Of a stretch of 40,745 bases of DNA, positions 1-7,910 are shown piece after piece. The notes below the pieces were generated by a model. The model saw nothing but the letters and a program-made list of their open reading frames with translations, was not told where the DNA came from and ran no database searches. Origin of the DNA: CAZCAC01 sp964496575 (GTDB lineage: Bacteria; Planctomycetota; UBA1135; GCA-002686595); the NCBI GenBank assembly GCA_964496575.1, contig CAZCAC010000076.1, forward strand, positions 1-40,745, written 5' to 3'. Made by a program: the position numbers and the translations under genes. The first letter of the stretch is position 1. Each line of letters opens with the position of its first letter.

Positions 1-51
1 GAGGCCCCGAGGTTGCAGGAATGACTCCGCGTAGGTCAGGAGCCCTGCAAT
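1..51. mobile_element. Right end of a MITE/IS-like element (rest lies off the window)
   Basis: Bases 35-48 read GTCAGGAGCCCTGC and are followed by AAT (49-51). The same 14 bases, again followed by AAT when read in the same orientation, form the ends of the complete element inside the sulfatase gene at 3217-3421. Similarity continues inward: both have ggttgca, one variable base, then gaat shortly before the terminal repeat. I infer that the window begins inside a second member of the family, or the end of a full IS that shares its termini. No transposase is visible because the rest is outside the window. Confidence 0.6.
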
Positions 52-141
52 GAGGTCTTCGAGTTCGCTCCGAGTACAGGAGCGCCTCTCTCTCCAACAT
101 CACCTCAGTCTCCGACCAGCTCTGCCTGGGCATGGGGCCTC

Positions 142-669
142 GTGGTACTCGTGCTCTCCGCGGCCGGTTGTCTGGCCTTTCTGCGGAGACGGCGGGCCGA
201 GGAACCGAGGGAAATCGCCACGACGTTCGATCCTTCAGCATCGGCGCCACCGATTGCCGCAATCGTCAGCTACGCTCGCCCGGATTCCACCGTTGCCAGA
301 GAGATCGCCAGATCCTTGAACCGCAGAGGGATCGGCACATTCATAGACACGGGCTCGATCCAACCTGGGGAACGGTGGCGACAGTCCATCGTTACCGCCA
401 TTGAAGACTGCAAGGTCATGCTGGTGCTTGTCTCACCCGCTTCGAACGTATCTAGAGAAGTCGCCCGTGAAGTGGCAATCGCCCAAGACCGGAAGAAGAC
501 CGTCATTCCACTACTGCTCGAGGGCCAGGTTCCCAAGGGCGAGCTGACCTATCCATTGGCCGAGGTCCAGGGGATTCGAGTGTCCTCGGAGAACTACCAA
601 TCCAGCCTGAATCTCATCCTTCACGCCCTGGCCAGAAACGAGATTCCGACCGAGGATGAGGGGACCTGA
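142..669 (+). CDS. Membrane-anchored TIR-domain protein, probably missing its 5' part
   Basis: 175 aa from a GTG start. A short hydrophobic segment (residues 2-14) followed by RRRR suggests one membrane anchor with the C-terminal part in the cytoplasm. Residues about 38-130 are a TIR domain: a hydrophobic strand ending SYARPD, then GIGTFID, then GERWRQSI, and SREVARE, in which Glu110 occupies the place of the catalytic Glu of NAD-cleaving TIR domains. The reading frame stays open upstream to base 25 with coding-like, Pro/Ser-rich sequence but no ATG, GTG or TTG. The terminal repeat of a mobile element lies at 35-48. I infer that an insertion removed the original start and that GTG142 is only the first usable codon. 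TIR proteins of this class act in signalling or antiphage defence; no partner effector is evident here. Confidence 0.7.
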   Translation: MVLVLSAAGCLAFLRRRRAEEPREIATTFDPSASAPPIAAIVSYARPDSTVAREIARSLNRRGIGTFIDTGSIQPGERWRQSIVTAIEDCKVMLVLVSPASNVSREVAREVAIAQDRKKTVIPLLLEGQVPKGELTYPLAEVQGIRVSSENYQSSLNLILHALARNEIPTEDEGT

Positions 670-875
670 TGGCCCGGTACCTGACCGTTCGCCGTTTCGG
701 AGACTTTGACTCTGCATTCGCGCTGCTCCGCTGCTCGCATTTCATCGCATTACGCTACGGGCTCTGGGCAGAATCCGCCGCCATTCTCGAACGGGCCGAC
801 CAGGTTGAATCATCCGAGAGTGGCGGCGGGTTTCGCCCTGTCTCCGCTCCAGTGGTGGAGATGGCACGGGCCTGA
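669..875 (+). CDS. Small hypothetical protein coupled to the TIR gene
   Basis: 68 aa. The ATG overlaps the stop of the TIR gene as TGATG, an arrangement typical of translational coupling, and this is the main reason to report it. The sequence is Ala/Arg/Ser-rich with no motif I recognise, no clear signal peptide and no membrane segment. It could equally be a chance open frame in G+C-rich DNA. The stop lies 15 bases before the probable start of the next gene. Confidence 0.3.
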   Translation: MARYLTVRRFGDFDSAFALLRCSHFIALRYGLWAESAAILERADQVESSESGGGFRPVSAPVVEMARA

Positions 876-922
876 TAACGTGAGAACACGATGAATGTAC
901 TCGACACGATCAAGCTGGTGGG

Positions 923-1870
923 TTGTCACTCGTCATCGCTGCCTCCGTTCACGCTTTGCCCACCCACGGACGCGATGAAGGTCTGTCCGTCGTCGGTGAC
1001 GGGAAGAGCGGCCTCCTGATCATCGAGACGAGCGCCTATCGCTACGCCTTTCGCACGAAGGACAACGTGCTCGTGGAAGCCACCACCAGGCGATCTCCGA
1101 CGAACCTGGTCGCCACGGTCAAGGGAGCGGGAGGACACTGGATCTACGTCACGGGACGGGGGACCAGGGCACACCCGAAGAAGCTGCACCGGCAGGGAGA
1201 GGTGCGCGGCGAGGCTTCCCACCGAATCCGCGAGGTGACCGGTGACCGGGCACTCATCGAGTTCCGGAGCGTCGTGCACGATCTCGAGATCGTGGAGGAG
1301 TTCGCCTTCTCGGCCGATTCGCCGGTCGTTCGCCGGGAATACCGCGTGCGGGCTCTGAACGAGATCCCGGACCTCACCCTGCTCTCCTGGCAGGTCAAGC
1401 TCGGCAAGAGCGGGGCCGAACAGATCCCCTACGATACGTTTCTCTGGGGAAGTGGCGCGCGCTGTATCGTCCGCAACGAGCAGCGGCTCGCGACGGTGGA
1501 CGAGATCGACGATCCGAGCGTGGCAGTTGCTGCCGAGTCCGCCTGGACGGCGACGTACTGGCTCGATCCAGGACAGATGCGGGAGCAGTTCATCGCCACG
1601 TTGAGCACCACTACCGAGGAGACCTGGATCCTGGCGTTCCCCGAGCGGGATCGAGTGCCCTGGTACTTCTTCGGCGATCGAGGAAGGAAGGCCAACTACT
1701 CGACGTGGCTCGGCTTCAGGGTGTTCGGCGACAACGTCTACTCACGCGCGATGCCCGTATCTTGCGTCGAGAAGGGAAGGTCCTGGTCGAATACGTGCTG
1801 GCAGATCCTCGCGCCGGCGAAGAACCGGCGCGAAGTCGTCGCCGGCTACCGGGAGGCGGTCGGAGACTGA
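923..1870 (+). CDS. Secreted protein of unknown function with a probable 5' frameshift
   Basis: 315 aa from a TTG start. The N-terminus (SLVIAASVHALPTHG) is the back half of a signal peptide. An ATG at 891 in another frame gives MNVLDTIKLVG, and adding one G to the GGG run at 920-922 joins the two into a classic signal peptide, so the true gene probably spans 891-1870. The body is strand-rich with many aromatic residues and resembles beta-sandwich carbohydrate-related proteins such as galactose mutarotase-like folds; this is only an impression and I see no catalytic motif. Cys residues near the end (SCVEKGRSWSNTCW) could form a disulfide, consistent with export. It is followed after 79 bases by the truncated methyltransferase copy on the other strand. 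Confidence 0.65.
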   Translation: MSLVIAASVHALPTHGRDEGLSVVGDGKSGLLIIETSAYRYAFRTKDNVLVEATTRRSPTNLVATVKGAGGHWIYVTGRGTRAHPKKLHRQGEVRGEASHRIREVTGDRALIEFRSVVHDLEIVEEFAFSADSPVVRREYRVRALNEIPDLTLLSWQVKLGKSGAEQIPYDTFLWGSGARCIVRNEQRLATVDEIDDPSVAVAAESAWTATYWLDPGQMREQFIATLSTTTEETWILAFPERDRVPWYFFGDRGRKANYSTWLGFRVFGDNVYSRAMPVSCVEKGRSWSNTCWQILAPAKNRREVVAGYREAVGD

Positions 1871-1949
1871 TCATCCCGCAGCCCGGCGAGAGGTCCTCGG
1901 GCAACTGGATCGGTGGCCGTTCGTGGCGTGGCTTCAGCGCTCCTCGCCA

Positions 1950-2486
1950 GCCTCCATCGTGATCGGAGCCAAAGCCCTCGACCAACAGGAAACCGCCCGG
2001 CCGGACCGCGGCCTCGAGCCGGTCGAGGATGCGGATGGCGGAGTTGTAGTAGATGTTGGTCACGAGATCCCAGCGCCCGTCACCGAGGTCGTGCTCGTAC
2101 ATGTCCGCCTGGATCGTCTCGAGCTGTACTCCGTGCTTCTCCGCGGCTGCCCGGGTCTTCTCCAGGGCGACCGTCGAGATGTCCAGGCCGGTCACGGCCA
2201 GTCCCTCCTTCGCGATCGGCACCGCGTTGCGCCCATCGCCACAGGCGATCACCAGGGCGGAGGTTCCCTTCTCGAGCTTCTTCTCTCGAAGCAGCCGCTG
2301 CACGTAGTAAACGGGAAAGGTAGCCTCGCCGTGGATCTGCGTGGACTCCACGCGACGGAAGACCCGATCCCACTGTTCCGCACTCGATTGAGCACCACGC
2401 GGCAGCGCCCCGGGGAGTGTGAGCAACAGCAGCGCGCCGACGAGCAGGGGCCGACGCACGAGAGTTCTGACCGAACGCTGGAACAT
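1950..2486 (-). pseudogene. 3'-truncated copy of the exported SAM methyltransferase
   Basis: It encodes the first 179 of the 238 residues of the complete gene at 4922-5638 with one amino-acid difference. The copy keeps the signal peptide, the SAM-binding motif (VIACGDGRNA) and the GAGGAG ribosome-binding site before the ATG. After the residues SDHDGG the homology stops at 1950 and the frame runs on through unrelated DNA to a stop at 1716, antisense to the end of the preceding gene, giving a 256-residue chimera. The lost part includes the C-terminal strand region, so the product is probably inactive. It lies just downstream of the broken sulfatase on the same strand. Confidence 0.8.
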
Positions 2487-2502
2487 GGTGAGCACTCCTC
2501 GA
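1950..2502. repeat. 553-bp direct repeat, copy 1 (truncated methyltransferase)
   Basis: This stretch is identical to 5102-5654 except for two substitutions (99.6%), one silent and one changing Leu to Phe in the encoded protein. The left boundary is sharp at 1950. Beyond the right boundary (2503-2655) weak ungapped similarity to the DNA upstream of copy 2 continues; for example 30 of 43 positions match up to the shared 'tacc' near 2564 and 5719. Confidence 0.9.
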
Positions 2503-2655
2503 GAGCCTGGGCACCACGAAGTCTGCCGAGCACGGTCGGCGCGGGTCAGACCGGCTGATCCTACCAGGGCCTCGGGGTGGACTGTCCGATACCGGGCCGG
2601 GGCCATCTCCACCACTTCCCGAAGCTCGATCAGGAAGGACCGGGCGTGGTCCGGA

Positions 2656-3264
2656 TCACCAGTAGTCGATACGCCTCTTCGATATCGAGAAGAGCAAGTG
2701 GTCGAGGCGCCGGTACTCGTCCCAGGCCGGACCGGTGAGCGGAGGCTGGCCCGGAGCGAGGAGGTCGTTCGTCTCGAACGGATCGAGCTGGAGGTCGTAA
2801 TACTCATCCCGAAGGGGCCCGAGCGGCTTCCGGATCAGCTTGAAACGCTCTCCCCGCATCATATTGCGCCAGTGCTTCAGCCTGCCGGTGCCGTTCGGGT
2901 TGAACATCTCGGCGTAGACCCAGGTGCGGATGCTCGGCGTCGTTGGATCGGCGAGATAGGGCGCCAGGCTGACCGAGTCCCCGGGGACGAGACCGGGGGT
3001 AATGCTCACCCCGGCCAGGTCCAGCACCGTCGCGAACAGGTCGGAGGTGTTCACCAGCGCCGTGCACTCCACCCCGCCGTGCGGGGCAGCCGGGCCCCTG
3101 AAGATCAGCGGCACCCCGAGGGCTCCCTCGTACATGGTCAGCTTGGCGTGCTCGGGCAAGAACGGCGGGAGGCATACTTCCCGGGGCGTCCCGTTGTCGC
3201 CGACGAAGATCACATTGCAGGGCTCCTGACACATGCGCCCCGATTCATGCAACCATCCGCTCAT
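2656..3264 (-). pseudogene. Arylsulfatase, C-terminal fragment (split by MITE)
   Basis: The frame reads NVIFVGDNGTPREV and onward to the terminal RRIDYW, the C-terminal half of a type I sulfatase. VGDNGT is the conserved strand and metal-binding DNG region. Gene-derived sequence covers 3216-2656 (187 codons including stop). The ATG at 3264 and the residues up to QEPC come from the inserted element, so this start is not native. It is followed on the same strand by the truncated methyltransferase, about 170 bases away. Confidence 0.85.
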
Positions 3265-3424
3265 GGCTCAGCAGGGAAACGGCGTGTCGGGCTCGCTCCC
3301 TGGTCGGTGTCGATCGCGGCCCCCGTCAAAGCGTTGCATACCTTATGACGCACCCCCTCATCGTGAATGAACGGCATTCGGCCAATGCCGCCACTCCACG
3401 CACCTATGTCAGGAGCCCTGCATT
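3214..3424. mobile_element. 205-bp MITE-like insertion in the sulfatase gene
   Basis: The element is 3217-3421, with 15-bp perfect terminal inverted repeats (GCAGGGCTCCTGACA at the left, its complement at the right) and less perfect continuation inward. It is flanked by 3-bp direct repeats ATT at 3214-3216 and 3422-3424, the target duplication. Removing the element plus one ATT joins two open halves of the sulfatase exactly in frame (T-N-V-I-F), which fixes both ends to the base. It has no room for a transposase. A 7-bp stem hairpin (3372-3390) lies inside. The family is unknown to me; a related end is at 1-51. Confidence 0.85.
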
Positions 3425-4273
3425 GGTATTCGCCAGCTGCGCCCCGATCCCCGTCAGGAGCCGCCCGATCTCGGTGTCCACCGCCTCGATGGTCGCCTCG
3501 TAGAACGGACGAGGTTCCTCTCGGGGGTCGACCGGCGGCAGCGCCCTGGTGTGCAGCGAGGGTGGCGGCTCGTGGAAGGGGTCGTGCGGTGCCGAGAACG
3601 AGACGTAGCAAAACCACGGCTCGGGTGCCTGCGTGATCCAGGCGAGAGCCTCGTCGACGTTGTCGGTGGTCGCGTAGGTCGTGCAGATCGACTCGGTCCC
3701 GTTGTCGACCTTCGGCCAGGAGTAGAAGTGGTTCCCGTTGTTGAAGTTCCCCAACGTACCGACGAAGTGCGAGTAGCCCGAGAGGTTCGGATGGTCCGGG
3801 CCCCCTCCGGCCTGGTTTCCCAGGTGCCACTTGCCGATCGCCGCACAGGCGTAACCGTACGGCTGCGGCGCGAGGATCTCCGGAAGGATGAGCTCGTCGA
3901 GAGAAAGATCGGGAGCGTGCTCGGTGATGATCATCCCCAGGCCGGTGCGCAGGGAGTAGCGGCCCGTCTGGATCGTCGCCCGCGTCGGTGAGCACATCGG
4001 ATTCGAACAGCAGTTGCGGAAGTACACGCCTTGCTGAGCCAGCGAATCGATGTTCGGCGTGGGCGGCGTCTGTACGCCCTCGCCGTAGAAGCCCAGCATG
4101 TCCACCCCGAGGTCGTCGGCGACCATCAGGAGCACGTTCTCTCCCGCGCTGCGTTCCTGGAAAGCGCTCCCGCGATTCCCGACGGCGAGCAGGGACAGGA
4201 AAAGGGCGACGTGGAAGAGCGCGAACTCACTGCTCCACCGCCGCTCCACACGAATATTGGGAGTCGTAGGCAT
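3404..4273 (-). pseudogene. Arylsulfatase, N-terminal fragment with formylglycine site
   Basis: The start at 4273 gives an N-terminal signal or anchor segment (ALFHVALFLSLLAVG), then LLMVADDLGVDMLG with the metal-binding Asp pair (Asp53-Asp54), and CSPTRATIQTGR with Cys94, the residue converted to formylglycine in type I sulfatases. The frame enters the inserted element at 3421 and stops at 3404-3406. The rejoined ancestral gene would be 469 aa, close to the usual sulfatase size, and would be exported to remove sulfate esters from polysaccharides or other compounds. A longer frame upstream to 4354 exists but looks non-native. The fragment lacks the C-terminal domain and is unlikely to work. 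Confidence 0.85.
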
Positions 4274-4921
4274 GAGATTCAGGGCTGGAACTCGAATCGG
4301 GATCCGGTCTCCGATCATCCTAACAAACCACGCCCTGGGGGGTATCTCCGCCACGACTTGTTGGCGAGCACTCGTAGCCCCTGCCCAGAACGACTTTTGC
4401 CTGATCGAAACCGCTCGGCGAATGAAGGCTGTCGAGCAGACAAAGGAGAGGGGGAATCACCCACGTCGCGTGCCCCAATCGGGGATTCGGTCACCACGGC
4501 AAGGCCCGGGAGGGCGACATCGTCCGGCGCGGCGACTCCAAGCAGAAGTTGGGGGAGACGTCGGCAGCCTCGCTGCACGATCTGGTGCAGGACCTTCTTC
4601 GAGCCACGACGGAGGTCCTTACAAACAGCTCTGAAACTCGATGAATCTGCTCGGCCGAACCCTCGCTGTCAGTGACGGAGGGCCAGCAAGTCCCGGCTCC
4701 GGCCCTTGAAGAAGTCACCAGTTCCCGCCGTCATTTCATGGAAGCCGGAAGGATCGAGGGTGTTCTCATCCCGGAAGCACCCGGGCTCGGGGGTGGTCAC
4801 ACCGCAGTCCCGCTCTCCCGCCGCGACCCCGCGTGGCTAATTCGGTGGGCGGGTGTCCGTCCTTGGCGACGTAGCCGTCGTGGGGGTCCTTGAAAACGAT
4901 GACACTGGCACCAATTCGGGT
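4274..4921. other. Gene-poor region with possible coding debris
   Basis: No convincing complete gene. Two short stretches read like protein. On the plus strand a frame without a start ends at 4644 and includes HHGKAREGDIVRRGDSKQK. On the minus strand a short frame ends at 4669 (GTG at 4800) and includes CFRDENTLDPSGFHEM. Neither is recognised. They may be remains of genes broken during the rearrangements that duplicated the methyltransferase and brought in the MITE. Confidence 0.3.
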
Positions 4922-5638
4922 TCAGTGATCCTCTCCAGGTTCCTTCGAAGGCCCGGGCTTCTGGGCCAGCACGCGCACCACCGGGGCCGGCTTGCCTCCC
5001 GCCCAGTCGCTCTCGAACAGGCCGTCCTGGTACTCGAGGATGCGCCAACCCTTCAGCTCGTCGAGCAGCTGATTGGGGCGGTAGCGGCTCCAGACGGGAG
5101 GGCCTCCATCGTGATCGGAGCCAAAGCCCTCGACCAGCAGGAAACCGCCCGGCCGGACCGCGGCCTCGAACCGGTCGAGGATGCGGATGGCGGAGTTGTA
5201 GTAGATGTTGGTCACGAGATCCCAGCGCCCGTCACCGAGGTCGTGCTCGTACATGTCCGCCTGGATCGTCTCGAGCTGTACTCCGTGCTTCTCCGCGGCT
5301 GCCCGGGTCTTCTCCAGGGCGACCGTCGAGATGTCCAGGCCGGTCACGGCCAGTCCCTCCTTCGCGATCGGCACCGCGTTGCGCCCATCGCCACAGGCGA
5401 TCACCAGGGCGGAGGTTCCCTTCTCGAGCTTCTTCTCTCGAAGCAGCCGCTGCACGTAGTAAACGGGAAAGGTAGCCTCGCCGTGGATCTGCGTGGACTC
5501 CACGCGACGGAAGACCCGATCCCACTGTTCCGCACTCGATTGAGCACCACGCGGCAGCGCCCCGGGGAGTGTGAGCAACAGCAGCGCGCCGACGAGCAGG
5601 GGCCGACGCACGAGAGTTCTGACCGAACGCTGGAACAT
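4922..5638 (-). CDS. Exported class I SAM-dependent methyltransferase (TehB-like)
   Basis: 238 aa. The start at 5638 is fixed by a GAGGAG ribosome-binding site 8 bases upstream, also kept in the truncated copy. Residues 1-30 form a clear signal peptide: RTLVRR, then a Leu-rich core, then ALPRGAQS. Motif I (VIACGDGRNA), an acidic end of strand 2 (GLDIS), the post-I motif (IQADMYEHD) and VRPGGFLLVEGF are typical of a Rossmann methyltransferase of the TehB/small-molecule type. A secretion signal on an enzyme needing SAM is odd because SAM is cytoplasmic; it may act as a membrane anchor, or the periplasm-like space may be supplied. Substrate unknown. Bases 5102-5638 are almost identical to the truncated copy at 1950-2486. 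Confidence 0.8.
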   Translation of the reverse strand: MFQRSVRTLVRRPLLVGALLLLTLPGALPRGAQSSAEQWDRVFRRVESTQIHGEATFPVYYVQRLLREKKLEKGTSALVIACGDGRNAVPIAKEGLAVTGLDISTVALEKTRAAAEKHGVQLETIQADMYEHDLGDGRWDLVTNIYYNSAIRILDRFEAAVRPGGFLLVEGFGSDHDGGPPVWSRYRPNQLLDELKGWRILEYQDGLFESDWAGGKPAPVVRVLAQKPGPSKEPGEDH

Positions 5639-5654
5639 GGTGAGCACTCCTCGA
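5102..5654. repeat. 553-bp direct repeat, copy 2 (complete methyltransferase)
   Basis: Partner of 1950-2502 (offset 3152 bases), with two mismatches in 553 positions. The repeat covers the first 179 codons, the ribosome-binding site and 16 bases of leader. Upstream of 5654 the DNA diverges to about 70% identity with the matching flank of copy 1. Confidence 0.9.
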
Positions 5655-5923
5655 AGGTTCGAGATTCGCAAGCGCCTACCGAACACGGTCGACGCACCCT
5701 GTGCCGGGTGATCTTACCGGATACCGAGCCTGGGCAGTCTTCAGCACCTCGGAAGACTCGATCAGGATGGAGTGGCCCCGCCGGGCGAGCGGTTGTGGCG
5801 GCCGCTTCAGAAGCCTATCCTCCCCATCCGTTCATTTGACAGTCCGTGCTGCGCGAAGTCGCCGCCGTCGGGCTCGCCTTCGTCTGGAATGGATGAGCGC
5901 TCGACGAGCGCAGAGACCCCAAC

Positions 5924-7060
5924 ATGGAACAGCACGGATTGGGCGTGATCGGAAGCTCGCGCAAGGAAAACGAACACCGCTTCCCCATCCACCCCGACCA
6001 CCTGCGCACTATCGACCCCACGCTCCGTCGGCGTCTGGTCTTCGAGCGCGGCTACGGCAAGCCCTTCGGCGTGCCGGACGAGGAGCTCACGGCAGCCGGG
6101 TGCACGCTGGGAGGCCGGGAGGAGATCCTGGCCACCGCCGGAGTCGTGCTGTTGCCCAAGCCCCTGCCAGCGGACCTCCGCGAGGTGCGCGAGGGCGGCG
6201 TCCTCTGGGGCTGGCCGCACTGCGTGCAGCAGGGCGAGATGACCCAGGTCGCCATCGATCGACGCCTGACCCTGCTCGCCTGGGAGGACATGTTCCTGTG
6301 GAAGCGCGGTGGCGTGCGTGACATGCACGTCTTCTACCGCAACAACGAGATGGCCGGCTACGCCGGCGTGATTCACGCCCTCGGCCTGGCCGGCCTCGAC
6401 GGTTACTACGGTGCTCCCTCGAAGGCCGCCGTGCTGAGCTTCGGCTCGGTCAGCCGGGGCGCCATCGCGGCCCTGCGCGGCCGCGGCTTCGAGGACATCA
6501 CGGTCTACACCCAGCGTCCTCCCTGCGACGTGCACAACCAGGTGCTGGGCTGCCGTTACCTGCAGATGGCAGCCGATGGCGAGGGCGTCCAGGTCCTCGG
6601 GGAGGACGGCTCCAGCCGGCGCCTGGCCGACGACCTCGTCGGGAGGAACGTGATCGTCAACGGCATCCTGCAGGACACCGAGCGCCCGCTGATGTTCCTG
6701 GACGAGGCGGATCTCTGCCGCATGAAGCCCGGGGCGCTGATCATCGACATCAGCTGCGACGAGGGTATGGGCTTTCCCTTCGCGCGTCCCACCAGCTTCG
6801 AGCAACCCACGTTCGCGGTGGGTGACCTGACCTACTACGCCGTGGACCACTCGCCCAGCCACCTGTGGCGTAGCGCCTCCTGGGAACTGTCCAGGGCCGT
6901 CCTGCCCTACCTCGAGACCGTGCTCGGTGGACCCGAGGCCTGGGCGCGCGACGAGACGATCGAGCGCGCGATCCCGATCCGCGAGGGGCGGGTGCTCAAC
7001 GAGCGCATCCTCAGCTTCCAGGGCCGGGAGCTCGAGTATCCCCACCACCTCCGGGCCTGA
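5924..7060 (+). CDS. N5-(carboxyethyl)ornithine synthase / alanine dehydrogenase family enzyme
   Basis: 378 aa with the alanine dehydrogenase/PNT fold. The N-terminal half opens with GVIGSSRKENEHRFPIHP and includes ERGYGKPFG, VLLPKPL, GWPHCVQ and LAWEDMF. The NAD(P)-binding part contains AAVLSFGSVSRGAIAALRGRGF, a variant of the Gly-rich loop, and later IIDISCDEGMGFPFA. This motif set matches CeoS, which reductively condenses pyruvate with ornithine or lysine, better than true alanine dehydrogenase. Size is close to the family, and the protein is soluble. A TTGACA at 5836 upstream has no matching -10 box. It stands alone, with the next gene 79 bases downstream. The precise amino-acid substrate cannot be told from sequence. 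Confidence 0.65.
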   Translation: MEQHGLGVIGSSRKENEHRFPIHPDHLRTIDPTLRRRLVFERGYGKPFGVPDEELTAAGCTLGGREEILATAGVVLLPKPLPADLREVREGGVLWGWPHCVQQGEMTQVAIDRRLTLLAWEDMFLWKRGGVRDMHVFYRNNEMAGYAGVIHALGLAGLDGYYGAPSKAAVLSFGSVSRGAIAALRGRGFEDITVYTQRPPCDVHNQVLGCRYLQMAADGEGVQVLGEDGSSRRLADDLVGRNVIVNGILQDTERPLMFLDEADLCRMKPGALIIDISCDEGMGFPFARPTSFEQPTFAVGDLTYYAVDHSPSHLWRSASWELSRAVLPYLETVLGGPEAWARDETIERAIPIREGRVLNERILSFQGRELEYPHHLRA

Positions 7061-7139
7061 AGCGGCGCCGCGAACCCTGGGGATCGCCGAGACGGTCCCC
7101 GTAACCAGCCGCCGCTGGGGGGCCTATGGGATTCAGCTG

Positions 7140-7871
7140 ATGCGTCTCCCCATCCTCTCGCTCCTGGCCGCCATCGTCACCGCGCTGATCCTCACGATCG
7201 TCTGGCCGTTCTCGTGTTTCCCTGGTGACGATCGGGTGGCGACCACGGGAGACCTGGGGTCGCTGCGCGTCGCGGGGCCTTCTCCCGCCCCGTCAGCCAC
7301 CGAGGATGTCTCGCCCGCACCGGAGTCGGAGTGTCGGGCCGCGAAGCTGGCGACCGAAGGCTCCGATTCGGGGCGGGTCGACGCGAACGAGCCGACCACG
7401 ATCGACGTGCGGGGGACGATCGTCGTCGTGGACGCCGAGGGGGTCGAGTACACCGAGACGTGCGGATCGATGGTTCCGTTCTTCTACGAGGGCTCGCACG
7501 GAACGGGTGGTGACCCGGTGGACGTCGGCGCGGGTCGCTTCGAGCTCGAGATGCTCCCTGGCCAACGCTTGCGTTTCGACCAGTTGATGCTCGACGAGCG
7601 AGCGGCGTTCCTCGAACCGGATGACGTGCTCGACGTGAAGCCGGGAGAGGACCTCGAGCTCCACGCGCGCCGGCCGAATACACCGGTGCTGCGGGTCGTG
7701 GACATCTCTTCCGGCGGCCTTCTCTCCCCGGTCGAGATCGTGCGCTGTTCGGATTGGACGGTGGGTGCCAACGATCATCCGGGCAGCTACGCGCCGGTCG
7801 CGCCGCAGTGGGTAGAGGTTCCTCCGGAGGGGTTCGTCGAGCACATCGTGGTTCTGAAGAGGGCTTGGTGA
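7140..7871 (+). CDS. Membrane-anchored protein of unknown function, possibly C-terminally shortened
   Basis: 243 aa. The start at 7140 gives a strong hydrophobic N-terminus (LPILSLLAAIVTALILTIVWPF), an uncleaved anchor or signal. The rest has a Pro/Ser-rich linker (residues about 35-65) followed by beta-rich sequence (TIDVRGTIVVVDAEG, DLELHARR, VLRVVDISSGG) resembling carboxypeptidase-regulatory-like or Ig-type repeats of planctomycete surface proteins. Those proteins are usually much longer, and this one ends abruptly after VVLKRAW, so a 3' truncation or frameshift is possible. It converges on the kinase gene 39 bases away. Confidence 0.55.
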   Translation: MRLPILSLLAAIVTALILTIVWPFSCFPGDDRVATTGDLGSLRVAGPSPAPSATEDVSPAPESECRAAKLATEGSDSGRVDANEPTTIDVRGTIVVVDAEGVEYTETCGSMVPFFYEGSHGTGGDPVDVGAGRFELEMLPGQRLRFDQLMLDERAAFLEPDDVLDVKPGEDLELHARRPNTPVLRVVDISSGGLLSPVEIVRCSDWTVGANDHPGSYAPVAPQWVEVPPEGFVEHIVVLKRAW

Positions 7872-7910
7872 CCCACTCGGCCCGACCGGTCTTTCACCCC
7901 GGCCGCCCCT

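Noticed and set aside
3451..3470. Another copy of the element end (gtcaggagccgcccg) inside the sulfatase
   Set aside because: Only the first 10 bases match the terminal repeat and the sequence is normal sulfatase coding DNA.
5836..5841. TTGACA as a -35 box for the ornithine-synthase-like gene
   Set aside because: No reasonable -10 box at 16-18 bases downstream.
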